64,000 bases of DNA from Hippophae tibetana (GCA_037013495.1 CM072805.1:13922601-13986600); one strand, 5' to 3'; shown: positions 34,400 to 47,619, numbered from the stretch's first letter. Notes: generated by a model from the sequence alone, not told the origin. Numbers and translations are program-made.

Positions 34400-34935
34400 A
34401 GACTTTTCATTTGTGTATGAAACCATACTTGTAGATTTAAAATGTACGAAAGTACATCTTTGTAAGACAACCTTGATGAATTTGCTAAATTTATTTATGA
34501 TCTTGAATATGTATGTATTACAAATGATGATGAAGATTTGGTCTAGTATTTTTTACCTTTTTTCACTTGAATATTTTGTTTATAGCATACTACGTGGAAC
34601 ACAAACTATTTTTTTGGAGGATGTTATAACAGTTTTAAACTCCAAAGAGTTTGAGAAAAAAGTATCATAGTGATGAAAATAATAGTCATTTTACTTTAGG
34701 TGAAACATATAAAAATGGTTCAAGCAATAATAGACACGTCTAAATTTAAATCTAAAATAGGAAAAGGTAAATGTTATTATTGTTGTTAGAAAGGACATTG
34801 GAAAATAAATTGTCAACTCAAAGATAAAAGAAAAATCAGCAATGTCTTTTGCTCGCAATGACTTTGTTGGTGTTGTAGATGGTTCTATCACAATGTCTTT
34901 TGCTCCTAATGATGTTGGTATTGCATATGGTTTTT
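34400..34935 (+). mobile_element. Copia gag fragment (copy 2)
   Basis: Copia gag with TIFLEDVITVLNSKEFEKK and a zinc-knuckle remnant around GKCYYC and KGHWKINCQLKDK. Homologue of 12080-12612, ending at the duplication boundary. Fossil. Confidence 0.65.
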
Positions 34936-35701
34936 CTGGTTTTGCTTATGAATTACAATCTTGATTTAGGTTGTAGTTACCATATGTGTTTCAATATGAT
35001 ATGTTTTGTTACTTATTAATTTATTGATGAGGCTATTGTCTTTATGAGAAACAATTTATTTGGCAGAGTTGTTGGTATAGTGGTACGATCTAGATTAAGA
35101 TGCATAATGACATTATTAAGACTTTGATGTATGTCTTTAATGTGATAGACTTGAAAAAAGGAAAGAAAGAAAAAAAAAATTGATATATTTTAGTACTCTT
35201 AATTCATAAGGTTACAAGTATATAGCTAAAGGTTGAGTTTTAAAAATTAATTGGGTACTTTTATCATCATGAAAGGGAAATAGCCTTGTAGCCTTTATGA
35301 ACTTCTTGGTAGTACGATTGTTAGTAGTGTTTCAGTTTCATCCTTATTAAATCTAGATTAAGATGCTACTCGTTTTTAAATCTAGATTACGATCAAGTTA
35401 AGCATGGATGTATATTTTGAGCAGGTGGATTTTGTTTGATGGTCAAAAATTGGGAAACTTGATGTCATGTCTTGAAATACGGGTACGTGAATTTTAAGAA
35501 GAGACATATATTTGAAAGAAAACTATTTATTTAAAGTTAACCATTATAAAAAATCAATTTAAAATCAATCGATTCATTAAATATTTTGGGTACCTTGAAA
35601 ATATTTTATTATTTATAAAATATATTGAATTTCAAAATTTTTAGGCAAATGATTACTAATCTAGAAATTATATCAAATAAGAGTGATCTCATCCTATTTA
35701 T
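34936..35701. other. Spacer with no gene seen
   Basis: AT-rich, unique in the window. No feature recognised. Confidence 0.5.
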
Positions 35702-36420
35702 TGATGAGCGCATGAAAAACATTAAAAATAACGTGATTTACTTGCACTTTATTGTCAAAATATATTTTGTATTTGCATAATTTTAGTATTATTTGAACAA
35801 ATTTATGTTTTCAAAATTAAGAGTATTTTTAATTATTTTTAAGTATTTTTGAGATCAAAATGATTCAAAATGGAGAATTCTATATGAAAGCACTTATTAC
35901 AACTAAAGAAAAATAAAAGACAAAAAACACATATAAGCCTTACATATGTTCCAAACAAGCTTGTAAAGGGGTGAAAGAAAAAATTGCGATAGTGGAAAAA
36001 TGTGTGTCGTGATAGTGGAAAAATGTATGCTGCAATGCAATTGGTTCGAGTCAAGATTAAAATGCATTCAAAATCATCACATGTTGTGACGGTGGAAAGT
36101 TGCATATTGTAGAGCCAGACATTTTGATTCACTTTTCTCTCGTTTTGTAATGTTTTCTAATCCTATATATAGGACCCTTTCTTTCAGCATTTCTCATCTC
36201 ACAGTTTCCACACCAGTTATTCTATCTCATTTCTTCTTTCTTAGTTTTTTCTTTTCTTGGTCTCAAAATTCTCCTCTGAAATTTTAGAGTTGAACACATT
36301 ATTTTATGTAGTAGTAGTTGTTTTAATTCAATAAACAATATTAAAAAATCCATTTAAGGTTTTTCAAATGACGGATTTGTATTGAAATTCTGTATTTGGA
36401 AGGATACCATGAGGTATAAA
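35702..36420 (+). repeat. Probable gypsy-type LTR (Tat/Athila-like)
   Basis: Starts TGATGAGCGCATG, a beginning typical of plant Tat/Athila LTRs. It has a TATA box CCTATATATAGG near 36163-36174, followed by a pyrimidine-rich leader. The end is not defined and no partner LTR is seen. A minus-strand frame of 97 residues here is a shadow. Confidence 0.4.
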
Positions 36421-36539
36421 ATTTAAATATATTCTTTTATTTTTAGTTTAATTTTAAAAATTCTATTTAGTTACATATCTAATTAGGTAGATAGGGTTCA
36501 TAAATAATTAGCATAATTATGAAAAGTTAAAATTTTTAC

Positions 36540-37430
36540 ACAGGTATAAAATCACATGTAAATAAAATAATGCAAAAAATCTAAATAAACACGCTATACT
36601 TTTAAGTGGAAACAATCTAGGTCACACTAATAACCTAAGAGGAAAATCACAGATCCATCAGACCACTTAAATATTCACTATAAAATAATATTTAATTACA
36701 TTGTTTGAACTCAAACTACCTACCAAGGTAATGCCAAGTAATCTACTTACAAGCCTCTAATTGTTTTCATAGTCTTTAAGTAAGGTGTTTGAATTCAGAC
36801 CAACATTACGATAACTTGAGTCACACTAGCAATGAACCTGTTCAACTAATACCTAAAGTGTTAGCATAATAACATAAGTGTAAATGTTTGTCATAGAGCA
36901 GATTCAATAATGAATAATATATCAGATAAATCAAAATCAACTATTAACTAGAACAATCAGTTTAAGGATAATATCACAAATATTGTGTGCTTGTTAATCA
37001 ATCAAGCACAACCACAACATGTTTAATAAATTAACTAAATGAAAAAAGCCTACTGGAATAGTTTCGCAAAACAAGAGATAGATTAAGATGAAGAAAATAG
37101 TGCTCTTGTGTGGTTAATAAATTTGTTTACTTAGGTTTGTTTAAATAGAATATTTTGAAGCACTAGGTCTAAGAAATATTACTATTATGTCCATAAAACA
37201 AGTTAAAAGAGTTTTAAAGAATAAAGATAATATAATAATAAATAAATTCAATTTGAGTTAGGTGTCAATTACATATTGAGTACACATTTACATGTTAGTG
37301 GGGGTAAAATTGGCATAAAGTATAACATATTAGTAGCTGAGGTCAACCTTAGCTTGGGTTGTCATTGAGCTCAGGTTATCACTAAGCTTGGGCTATCATT
37401 GAGCTGAAGTTATTATTGAGCTTAGCTTAG
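36540..37430 (-). repeat. Degenerate SIRE-like copia LTR, reverse orientation
   Basis: Read on the minus strand it resembles the right half of the LTRs at 47904 and 52150: GTAAGTAGATTACTTGG, CTCTTAGGTTATTAGTGTGAC and a following GTTTCCAC. Beyond it (37330-37430) lies a phrase family around CATTGAGCTCAGG, which also occurs near 12620. Too worn for exact ends. Confidence 0.5.
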
Positions 37431-37439
37431 ATCCTATCT

Positions 37440-39139
37440 CAAAATTTTCCAAAATTGCCTTTGATACACATATGAGAGGCGTGTCCTCCAAAAAGTTCAT
37501 ACAATCCACAATATCAACCTTCAATGCCATACTTTCAAAGTTAAAACAGGTTGAGTTGTTTTCTTGTTATTTTTTGTGTTTGTTCATAGCATCACGTGTA
37601 ACAGTCTTAATTGTGGGCAACTCAACATATTATTTCAAGTTGTCCCCACATTCAGTAACATTTATCCTTAAGCATTCATTAGCACTATCAATGTTCGGGG
37701 GTTCAGATGCTTTAAAAACTTTAAATATTACTTGTTCATCTTGCACTCTCATTGAAAGTTCACCTTGTTATACATGAATGAGTTCTCTTCCGGTTACTAA
37801 GAATGGACGACCAAGTAAAGTAGGAATGTCACGGTCCTCTTCCCTGTCTAGCATAATGAAGTCTGTCGAAAAGATGAATTTGTCTACATTTACTAGCACA
37901 TATTGTACCACACCCCTAGGTCTCTTAATTAATATATATGCTATTTGTAATATTATTGAAGTGGGTTTGGTTTTACCAACCCCCAATCTCTTGAAGACTA
38001 ATAATGGCATAAGGTTAATGTTAGAATCCAATTCATATAATGCTTTCTCAAAATGGATGTTCCCAATTGTACAAGGGATGTCAAAACTACATAGATCTTT
38101 CAGTTTTTGTGGTAGTTTTCTATCAAGGATGGCATTACAACCTTTAGTAAAAGTTATTGTTTCATGATCTCTAAGCCTCTTTTTCTTTGACAGTATTTCC
38201 TTCATGAATTTGGCATAAGATGACATTTGTTCAATTTCCTCTACAAATGGTATGTTTATGTGTAGCTTCTTGAAGACTTCTAGAAATTTTGAAAACTGCG
38301 TAACTGACTTTTGGTTTTGTAGTCTTTGAGGGAAAGGAATAGTGGGTTTGTAAAGGTTTTTTTTCTTTGGCTGAATTATTTCCTTTTCAGTGCTGTCTTT
38401 ATCCACTAGTTCCTCTTTATCCTTGTTAATTTCATGTTTCTCCTCATCCTTTTTTGCCTTATGTTCCTGCTCTAAAGTTTTACCACTCCTCATGGCTATG
38501 TGGTTGCACTGGTCCTTACCTTATCTTCTTAGGTTTACAATTGTATCACTTGTAAAGTTACCTTGAGGCCTTTGACTTATGGCCAAAGCAAGTTGCATCA
38601 TTTGGTTCTCCAAATTTCGAATTGAAGCCTCTTGAGTTGACACTTTTGTATTAAATGATTGTATGAATTCTTTCATCATCTCCATTAATGGATTTGTATT
38701 GTCCTCATTAGGTGGATTTTGTCTTGGGTTTGTCATTTTTGTGGTTGTTGGAAACTAGGTGGTAAAAATGATTGACATTTTAATTGATTACTACCATGAT
38801 TGTTGTTATTCTAAGAGAAATTCAGATGTTGTCTCCAACCTGGATTATATGTGCTTGAGTATAGATTATTGTTTTGATTCAGATTACTCACGTAAAATAA
38901 TGATTTAGGATTATATGGAAAATTATCAAACAAATGGGCTCCATCACAAAACACACACGACATCCTTGAATCATGGACATGGTTTATACACATTGGCGAG
39001 TTTTGAACCTTCAAAAGATTTACTAAAGATGACACTTCATTTGTAAGTGTCATGATATCATTTATCTCATGCATTCCACCCACTCTTCTTGTGGCTATCA
39101 TTCCGTTCGTTGATCATTGATAATTATTACTAGCCATTT
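37440..39139 (-). mobile_element. Ty3/gypsy gag-protease fossil (Athila/Tat-like)
   Basis: Minus strand: 39101-38811 has MIATRRVGGMHEINDI and a zinc-knuckle-like stretch (CVFCDGAHLFDNFPYN, then YNPGWRQHLNFS). 38736-38521 has IRNLENQMMQLALAISQRP. 38493-37768 has a retropepsin-like region (YELDSNINLMPLLVFKRLGV, then IPTLLGRPFLVTGR). These are standard for the Athila/Tat group. The N-terminal half of gag and all of pol are missing. Fossil. Confidence 0.85.
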
Positions 39140-39358
39140 TCTACTATATGCTTCAAATAACACTAAAGGATTTGTCTAAATTAAAAATAAATAATAAATA
39201 AAAATTAAAAGAATAAAGAACTAAATAAATAAATTAACTAAAATAAATAAATAAGTTAGTAAAAGAAAATAAGTAAATTAAAATTAAAATTAGAGTAGAG
39301 AAAATAATTAAGAAAAATACTAAAATAAAAAATTATTAATTTCTAATATTTATAATTA

Positions 39359-40872
39359 TGATAATGACCAAAAACATGATCGCCACACACGAAGTATGTG
39401 GAATGAATATGCAAATATACGTATCGTAACAACTAATATAATGATAAGAAAATATTGTTCTAAGAGAGATTATTTTATTAGAAACTAATTTTTAAAACTA
39501 AAAAAAATAAAAATCAATTTTTTTGTTGTTTTTATATTTTAAGGAGAGAAAATTAAAATAACTAAAAGTAACTAACACAATTAATTAAATCAAATTTGGT
39601 AACTCGAAAGATATATGAGAAAATATCTAGAAATACTTAATCCCCTAATTTTCTAAATATGAGAATCGTTAGAATACACCCAATATAATTATCAATTAAT
39701 TACATGATCAATTGAATCTAACTAAACATGTATTCCTCTCTCAAGTAAGCTACACATCATATAATAATTAATTTAATCACACTGTTATGCCAATTAAATT
39801 GCATACTACTAATTAAGTTAACCAATTATGGATTACATCCATAAGAATTATACATCTCTACCTAGAAACTATGCATATTATTTAATCAAGACAAAAAAAT
39901 TAAATAATTTTCTCAAATCTATTTAATTACCTCTATAGATAAATTATTGGCCAAACAATTAATAGCAAACAAATTAGATTAAATAATATAATTAAATTGG
40001 AGTAAAATATTAAATCATCACATGGTGAAAAATGGGTTCATAATATCCCTAGATTAATAAATTAACTACACATAATTGTGTTCATAAAACTCATATTTTA
40101 CATAAAGGAAGACATAAAAATTGATAAAAAAAAGAGTAGAAGAAGAAATACAATCAATCTCTTGAATTGAAATGTTAATCTCCTCTTGAATCTCTACCAA
40201 AAGTGTGTCCTTTATTGATTTTTCTCTCTTTTTAACTCCAAAAATTGACCAAAATTATGCTAATGGAGGTCACTTAGGATTTATGGAGTGATTAGGGGCT
40301 TAAATATTTCTCAAGTGCGATATGGACCATTAGATCAACTTTAGATAAAGGGCTACGATCAAAACATGCAAAATTGAGAACACTAGCAAATCACAGCATG
40401 AAACATGGTATTAGAATTCACTAGGCGAATCAGGCGCGACATGTGGCAGGGGAGACCGATAAGAGTCAACGCTTGCTGAGCTAATGCCACATGATGGCAC
40501 GTCGCACAGGTGGAATGCGCGAAATGGTTTGACCAAGCCCGAAATTAGATTGAATGTCGTGTTGACACATGGTGCGCAATTCGTCTTGCTCACACGCGGC
40601 ATAACATGATTTTTTTCCCATGCTTTAGTGGCATATGCATGGCTTGCCCTGGCAGCTCCCCTGCTTGTGTGGCAATCCACGTGGTAGCTTCTGATTGGTC
40701 CTGTGTTAAAAATTAATAAAAAATCCTAAAAAATATCTAAATTATATTTTCACCCTTTTCACTAAAACATTTATATTTTAATATTTTTAGCCTCAAAAAT
40801 ACTATTTATTAAATAAAAAATAAATATTAAGTAAAAAGGTACGCTAATGACTCTACTTTCATAGAGTCATCA
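39359..40872 (-). repeat. Gypsy LTR, 1.5 kb
   Basis: Runs from TGATAATGACC at 39359 to GAGTCATCA at 40872. On the minus strand a purine tract (TGTGTAGGGGTAA) precedes TGATGACTC, marking a 3' LTR with its element body to the right. Like 57257-60788 it has a GC-rich patch in its upstream part (40420-40700). A minus frame at 40411-40680 is in that patch and is not a gene. 39140-39358 is A/T-rich filler. Confidence 0.6.
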
Positions 40873-42620
40873 TTACCCCTACACACTTAGACAAAGGTAG
40901 GCACAAAAACAAGTAAACATACAATCTGACTTAATGTAACACTCCCCTTGAATGCATGCATGTCAAACAATATTATCTATTTCAATCCTACACTCATAGC
41001 CCATGCAATACATAACATGGAAAAAAAAATATACATATGCATAGAAATTTCTCCCTTTTTTTTTACAACGAAATTCAAGGGTACACCTCTATATGAGGGA
41101 GATAAGACATACAAATATAATATAGTTCTAACACTAATGTAAAACTGTAGATAAGATTAAAGCAAATACTATAAGAATACCACATGTAGTCATGTGAAAA
41201 AGACAAAGGTTAACACCGAGACAATAGAGAGGTAAAAGCATGCAATACAAAAAATAAGCAATAACTCATTGCAATAGGAAAGTAGGTAAACATATAGGTA
41301 GACATGTGAAACAAGAGATTGTATACAATGCATGCAATATGTCATACAAGTAAAAGGAAGTAAAACAAGCACATCATTTCCCTTTATAGCATACACAAGG
41401 CTCACACCTTTCCCCCTAAATGTATGAATATGATATAATAAACGTGTTATGCATTCTACTTGGAAACACTTTCCTAACACAAAACCATTTACACATTAGA
41501 CAACAAGAAATGTAGAAAAAAGGAAGCAAACTAAGCATGTTCAATAGATTATAGGGTCTTTAAAGTATAATCAATACAATCAACGTAAATATCTACATAT
41601 CCATCAATCCATGAAGCATTCATGTAAGAATATGACTAAATTTCTAATGAAAATTTCTAATGACATGTACTGTGTGTGATATGCAAAATTTGCTTACTCT
41701 AAATACTATCAAGATATGGTTTTGCAACCCAAGCAAATCAAAATATAGACTTATGTTCAACCATGCTTGTTATGTCAACAATTAGTCTCTCTCTCTTTCT
41801 CTTCACTAAAGTAAATGCTAGCCTTGAAGAAGTCAATAGGTACTTCAAGGTTTGTAATGATAGGCTATGGTATAGGTTGGGAGAGAAAACATTTAGGCTT
41901 GAACACAACTTTGTAGATGCAATCAAAAAGATAAGTTCATAATAATGACACTTATACCCTCAAACATAGTCATTTTTCTCTTTAATTCTCAAACTTCAAC
42001 AAATGAAGTAGAGAGAATTTTACGCAAAAATCAAAAACTTATATTGCTTTCCTATTTTTAATACTCCTTATCATTTCACATATATTTTCTTTTCTTTCTT
42101 CGCTCACTTTTCCTCTAAAAACAAATTATTTTCTATACTTCCTTTCCTTTTTCTTTTCTTTAACTTTCCCTTTTTTTAGTTGATCTGAACCAAGAGGGAA
42201 AGGAATACATATCTGAAACATACAAGCTCAATAGAGGGTGTAAAAGGTAAGGAGAATAGATATTTGGACAAAGCTAGTATTTTGGTGCAGAGTAATGAAA
42301 TAATAGCATAAAGGCTCAAAGAGAGAAGACTAAGGATATGAGAACATTAGTGGCAAGAAATGATCAAATGTATCAAGGATGGCCTAAATCCTCTTTCTAT
42401 CCAAACAACGCCTAGGATTTCACCTCCAGACACTAAAACATGGATTCTAGAACTTGTTAGAGGCATACAAATCATCTTAGTAGGAGATTCACATAAGCTT
42501 CTTAAGAAAACCATACAAATTCACAAAGATATGACATGTACAAAAGAAATTTTCAATTTAAATAAGACAAACAAAAAATATTTAGCCATACATGCTCTCA
42601 TAGAAAACACATGTTAAAAA
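40873..42620 (-). mobile_element. Gypsy 3' untranslated region
   Basis: Non-coding sequence next to the LTR purine tract. 42360-42430 (AAGGATGGCCTAAATC; CGCCTAGGATTTC) matches 61570-61630 beside the other gypsy LTR, so both are 3' regions of related elements. The 85-residue plus frame at 42360 is not supported. Confidence 0.5.
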
Positions 42621-43800
42621 CATCAACAATCCATTTCAAGTTAAATGCATGCCAAACATATATCAACATGATCCCTCTAAAATTCATTTTACATGGAATA
42701 GATTAGAAAAGAGAAAAGGAAAGAGCCTCAAATGTGATCAATAACCATACTAACATCATCGCTAGTTAGGAGAAAGTAAGAAACTAACTAACTAGTGAGC
42801 CACACCAGCAACATCCCTAAGAGAAGGAAGAAATAAGGGATGCTACTAAAACCACTAAATATGAGAGAAAGGCAAATATTCCAACTCATAAACACAAAAC
42901 ACACTTTGAAAGGGACAACAACTTAAACAATAGAAGTGCTATCTTATAAACACACAGGTTTAGACATAACAATGCAAGTATGTCAATAGTCTTAAAGATG
43001 GGTAAATAATTTATCTGACATACAGCTGCAAAAGGCAAACTAGAGTAAGCACCAAAATGAGCGACACAAAAAGGTAAAATCAAGAAAAAAACTTTTGAAT
43101 TCTCCAAAGAAACCCATAAATCACAAAAGAAGGAAGATTAGGCAAAATAAGAACAGACACCAATAGGAGACAAGTAAAGGACCAACATATAATATACAAG
43201 GTACAAGAAAGTAGAACCTAATAAGACAAGTAAGATGCATTCTATACAACATGGAGTATGAAAAACAAGAATGTAGGAAGTAAAATCCTAATACTTTGAC
43301 TTTACATGATGAGCATGTGATGTGATGTGCATACAATAGGCTTTAGAGGAAGAAACATGTAGTATCCAAGTTAAACACACATAAGGAACATGTCAAAGCA
43401 ACTAACATGTGAGAAAACTAATAAAGGATAATGTAGAAAGGTAAAACAACAAATATGAAAATTAACATACAATGCACGGTAAGGAAACAGTAAACATTAG
43501 ATGAGAAAAAGTGTCAAACAAATGAACACAAACAAAAATATACAGAAAGATGATAAAAATAAAGAGAAAATAAAGTAAGCAACTCAACCTCAATAGATCA
43601 TCCAAAAATAGTGATCAACTGCATATCTCTGTTTAAATAATTTGTAAAGGGTAATAGAAATCAAAGATAGTCTCTAACACATATGTTTATAATGTGTATA
43701 TGGGACTCGTAATCTGTTTTGTTTATAGTTCTTAGAAAATCTAATCAAGTCAACCATATAATACGAACAAGGTGGACTATAGGAGGCAATTTTTTTTTCT
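42621..43800. other. A-rich stretch with no gene seen
   Basis: Strongly A-rich on the plus strand. Minus-strand hydrophobic frames (42886-43107, 43121-43336) reflect composition and resemble no family. Confidence 0.4.
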
Positions 43801-45280
43801 TTATGCCTCAAGTGCCTGCATTATTATGCATAGATAAGCCACAGTAGCTACATCCAGACAAAGGATATGGGGAAGAGTGAGGAGGACTTTGAGATATACT
43901 CCTCACAAATCTAGGACACTGCCTAACAATATGGTTAGCATCGCCATAACAATAACAAGTAGGAATAGTAGAGTTGTGAAAACAAGGTCCCTTACTCTGA
44001 GGAGTAGTACATGAAGGAGAAGAAGAGGAAGTACTCCCATTAACTTTCACAAGAGGATGAGAGGTTAATTTCTTATAGTGTGATCTTAAGTGCCCAAGCT
44101 TACCATAGTGGTGAAAAGTGGGAATGACAATAGGTAAAGGTAATAGATCACTACTAGAGCTAGGGAAGTATTAGCCTTAAGTTAAGGGTTCACTTATTAG
44201 AGAAAATAGGATGAAATGAAAGACTCTGCTTATGGTTTGGGTCTATAACACCTGACTTCAAATTTGTCTCTTAATCAGTAGACTGGATAAACTTAAGAGT
44301 AGTAAAAGTAGAAGTATAAACCTCTTCAATATACCCAATATCGTATTTATCACCAAATGGCTTTGTGTTACTAATAATTTCACTTAATTTATGAGAAAAA
44401 TAAATTATTTTGTTGATAGTAAAGGAAGATTGAGATAGTTCTTTTTTACTCTCGTAGAATTTATTTTTAAACTTATAATCAAATCTTTCTTTTCCTTAAG
44501 GAAAGATTATAGGTAAGGCAGTGAATTGTTGAGAATCCCAACTCTCTAATTCATATGTTCTACTCCACCATCTTTCTAAGTGAGAGCATAAGTCAAATAC
44601 TCCTAGGCACTTTCAAGAAAAATTATCTACTTCTTCAATTATTCAATTTCATCCTTCTAATCATTCGAGGGATCATGATTGACATACAAAGGAGTAGCTT
44701 TATTAGAGATGGAATACTTCAATCATTCTCCAAGTATATTTATCTTCTCATGATTTGCATCAAACTTTTCTTGTAAATCAAAATGTCTTTTTTTAATGAC
44801 CTCACACTCATTACTGAGATTGTGTTATTAGTCATCAGTTACAGACTTCCTTTCCTTAAGAGTTTTCTTTAGAGAATTTATCTTATGGTCCTTTACAGAT
44901 ACAAGCTCTCCAAAGCCTTTTCTTAGCTTTTTTTTTATTTGATGTGCTCCAACAAGAATGCATTGTATGAATCAAGCAATTCACCATGCTCATCTTCATA
45001 ATCATTAGAGGTGGTAATTAGAGGATCAATGACATTACTTGAAGCAAAGAATGCAAGATAGTTAAAGTCATCCTCATCTTCACTACTAGTACTGTCCGAA
45101 ATAATAACCTTAACTTTCATAGCATGTTTGTTCGTGCGATTTCATTTCTAAAAATACCTTGAAGCAATTGGATTTGGCTTTTCACATTCAAAGCATCTAA
45201 TTTAATTCATGTGTTTTTTTCTCGGCTTTTGAAATTCATTTTCTGAGTCTTGGTCAACTTTAGTAGAATTTAAGGCTTTG
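43801..45280 (-). mobile_element. SIRE-like copia gag fossil
   Basis: Minus strand from right to left: a CCHC-like knuckle near 45215, an acidic stretch ending in a leucine-rich part (SSEDEDDFNYLAFFASSNV, 45120-44935), a long degraded coiled-coil region, then two further knuckle-like motifs (43808-44110, TCYCYGDANHIVRQCPRF). The order matches the long gag of SIRE-type copia elements. No pol or LTR adjoins it. Broken many times. Confidence 0.65.
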
Positions 45281-45289
45281 GACAAAGGA

Positions 45290-46330
45290 CAAGAGGCTCC
45301 TAAATTCAGTCCACCTTGAAGAAATTCTTTCAACTAATTCTTATTAGGTTGAAAAGGCCTTCGACCTTCTTTTTCATTTGCATGAATAATTTCATTAAAA
45401 TCACCCTTAATTAAGGACCATTCACCATCATAAGAAGAAACTACACCAGCAAATACTACCAGAAAGCTGCATTTTCATTATAATAAGGTGGGGATAAACA
45501 AAACATTGTTGGAGATTATCATAAAGCTCCTTAAATTAAGGAGCAAAACATGGAGTAAACACATGGAGCAAAACAAGGAGCAATTCATGGAGAAAAACAA
45601 GGAGCTTAATTCAAGGAGCAATTTAAGGAACCATTAATTTAATGAGTAATTCAAGGAGTGAATTTTTCTATAAATAGTTGTGTAATTGTAATGATTAATC
45701 ATCCAAAGTTTTCATTCCAATTGAGAGAAAAGCTTAGAGAGAAAAGCTTTTGTGAGAGAAAATTGAGAGTAATTTTCTTGGGTGTAATTGGGTTGTGAGT
45801 TGTGAGTGTTGTAAACACCTTGTGTAATTTCTCCCCTTTCAGTAAAAAGATCTGCAGCAGGTCCGGAGACGTAAGCAAGATTGGCCGAACTCCGTTATCA
45901 AATTTGTGTGTTATTTTTCTATTCTTGCTTTCTCATAAATCTGACTTATTGGAAATTTGCGTAATTTCCCAACAAACATAACAACCACTTTTCTAAAGTG
46001 CCTGTCAAACTTTTAGCTTCCAGACCTAGCTACCACATTTTTATTTTGTTCAAAAACTTCAAAATTCACTTCTTGCATATCATACAAGGCATAACCCCCA
46101 GGAAAAATTAACAGAAGGACATACAATGGAAAATCTATAACCTAGACTCATAGCTAAGTTATGAAAATGTTTACTCAAAGCCTTCAGCTCCATAAGCCCT
46201 ACGAAATCAGGACTACTAGTACCCACTAATTTTCTTAATTCCCTTTGCGTATTCAACCTCATGAAAGAATAAGTTGTAGTTCTTAATAAAGTCATTTTAG
46301 TTGCTATTAAGTTGTGGTTCAAAGGGTATA
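45290..46330 (-). mobile_element. L1-type LINE endonuclease fragment, split by a solo LTR
   Basis: Minus strand, right part (46322-45975): RELRKLVGTSSPDFVGLMEL and GYRFSIVCPSVNFSWG, the start of an L1 endonuclease. Left part (45506-45290): WSLIKGDFNEIIHANEKEGR, the conserved GDFNE block. The 468-bp solo LTR lies between them. A stop and frame changes follow in the left part. No reverse transcriptase or poly(A) tail is present, so only about 190 residues' worth of the element survives. Confidence 0.8.
45507..45974 (+). repeat. Solo LTR, Ty1/copia type
   Basis: 468 bp from TGTTGGAGATTATC to TTTCCCAACA, with inverted ends TGTTG/CAACA and a perfect 5-bp target duplication AACAT (45502-45506 and 45975-45979). 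A TATA box CTATAAATAG lies near 45672. The AAGGAGCAA phrase repeats several times in 45520-45660. It is inserted in a LINE fragment. Confidence 0.92.
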
Positions 46331-47237
46331 GTATATTTGGTTACGGTGAAAGTCTGATTCAAATCTTAGTTATATTACCTGTGTGCGAGTTGAAATCTGC
46401 GGTTCAAAATATTCAAATATGGTTAATCTTATTAAAAAAAAAGTCCTTACCAACATAGAACCAATCTATATTATTTAGGAGAAATGATATTGCCAAGAAG
46501 CTAACGGCTTTATCAGCAGAACCTCAAAATTAATTTATGGACTGGATCAATTTACCATTATTAAAAGTTACGGAAGGCAGAGCCACTCTGCCAACTATTA
46601 CGGTCTTAATCTCTTCAACATACAAATACACTTTTACTTTTATATAAATTCTTCACTTTTTTAATAAGATATATGCCTTTTTGATATAAAAATTTCCTCA
46701 CACTTTTAACATTTTCTTTAGATTTTACAATTAGTTAAATCTTATTCATACTATTTTTTCTTACTAGACCTTTCATTTTAACTCTCTTATGCCAATAAGA
46801 GTATTTAATATAGTTCATCCATATATAAATATTTATCTTCCAACAACTATATTAAAATTCAGAAAGAAAAAAAATATAACTATTATATTAATTACAAATT
46901 GTTAATTTTATTTTGATAAAAAGATGTTAAATTTTAGTAATGGACAAATGATATCTACTTGGCTTTAGTTGAATAAGGTTTTTTTTTCAATAACTAAGAA
47001 ATTTTGAAGTTATAATTTGTTTCAATATATATTTTTCAACTCTCTCATAAAGGATAATAAAACAATAAGTAAAAGATAAGTAACTCTCCCCAACTATGTA
47101 GAACAATTTTTCTTTTACTGTCTATCTCTCGGTTAAAATGCATATCAAGAATGAAGAAAAAACTAAATCTTAAACGAAGTAACAGTATACAAAATGAAGG
47201 AATAAATCAATTAAATATTTGTCATATAACTCTTTAG
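46331..47237. other. Spacer with no gene seen
   Basis: AT-rich; no feature recognised. Confidence 0.5.
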
Positions 47238-47619
47238 TGAGAAAATTAGAAAAGTCCAACATTGGTTAGGAATGTAGATGAGTGTTGGATTTGGGGCTAT
47301 AAATAAAGCCCTTCTTCATCATTTGTAAACATCCCAAAATTTGTAAATCTTCCTCTTTTTTGTAAGGGTAATCGATTAGCTCAATTTTGCCCAATTAGTT
47401 GTAATTTTGGAGTTCATTTATTTGGAGATAGTGGAAGTAGTCAACGACGCCCGAGGACCTAGGTAACATTTATACCGAACCTTGTTAAATTTCTGGTGTT
47501 ATTATTTTCTGCTTTAATATTTCTGTTTCAATATCTGTTTAGTTTATTTTAGCATTATATTTCCAATAGTATTATAGTAACTACTTAGAATAGGGAAAAT
47601 ATACCTAATTTTCCCAACA
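47238..47619 (+). repeat. Short copia-type LTR
   Basis: 382 bp ending AATTTTCCCAACA, with GTCCAACATTGG near the start and a TATA box CTATAAATAAAG near 47300. The start (TGAGAAAATTAG) looks worn and the flanks do not form a clear target duplication, so the left end may be lost. Confidence 0.65.

Larger units (their letters stand above)
26696..34935 (+). repeat. Segmental duplication, copy 2
   Basis: Direct repeat of 5036-12612. The offset is exactly 22,322 bp through the gene exons. Differences of note are an extra 1.4 kb of hAT transposase (28229-29640), lack of the copia integrase piece found at 8741-9330, and loss of about 45 bp upstream of the gene. Confidence 0.9.

Noticed and set aside
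35839-36132. Minus-strand frame of 97 residues
   Set aside because: Composition-driven, inside a probable LTR, no family resemblance.
40411-40680. Minus-strand frame of 89 residues in GC-rich DNA
   Set aside because: It lies in the GC-rich patch of a gypsy LTR; a similar patch in the other LTR gives an unrelated frame.
42360-42617. Plus-strand frame of 85 residues
   Set aside because: Part of it matches the non-coding 3' region at 61570-61630, so it is retroelement untranslated sequence.
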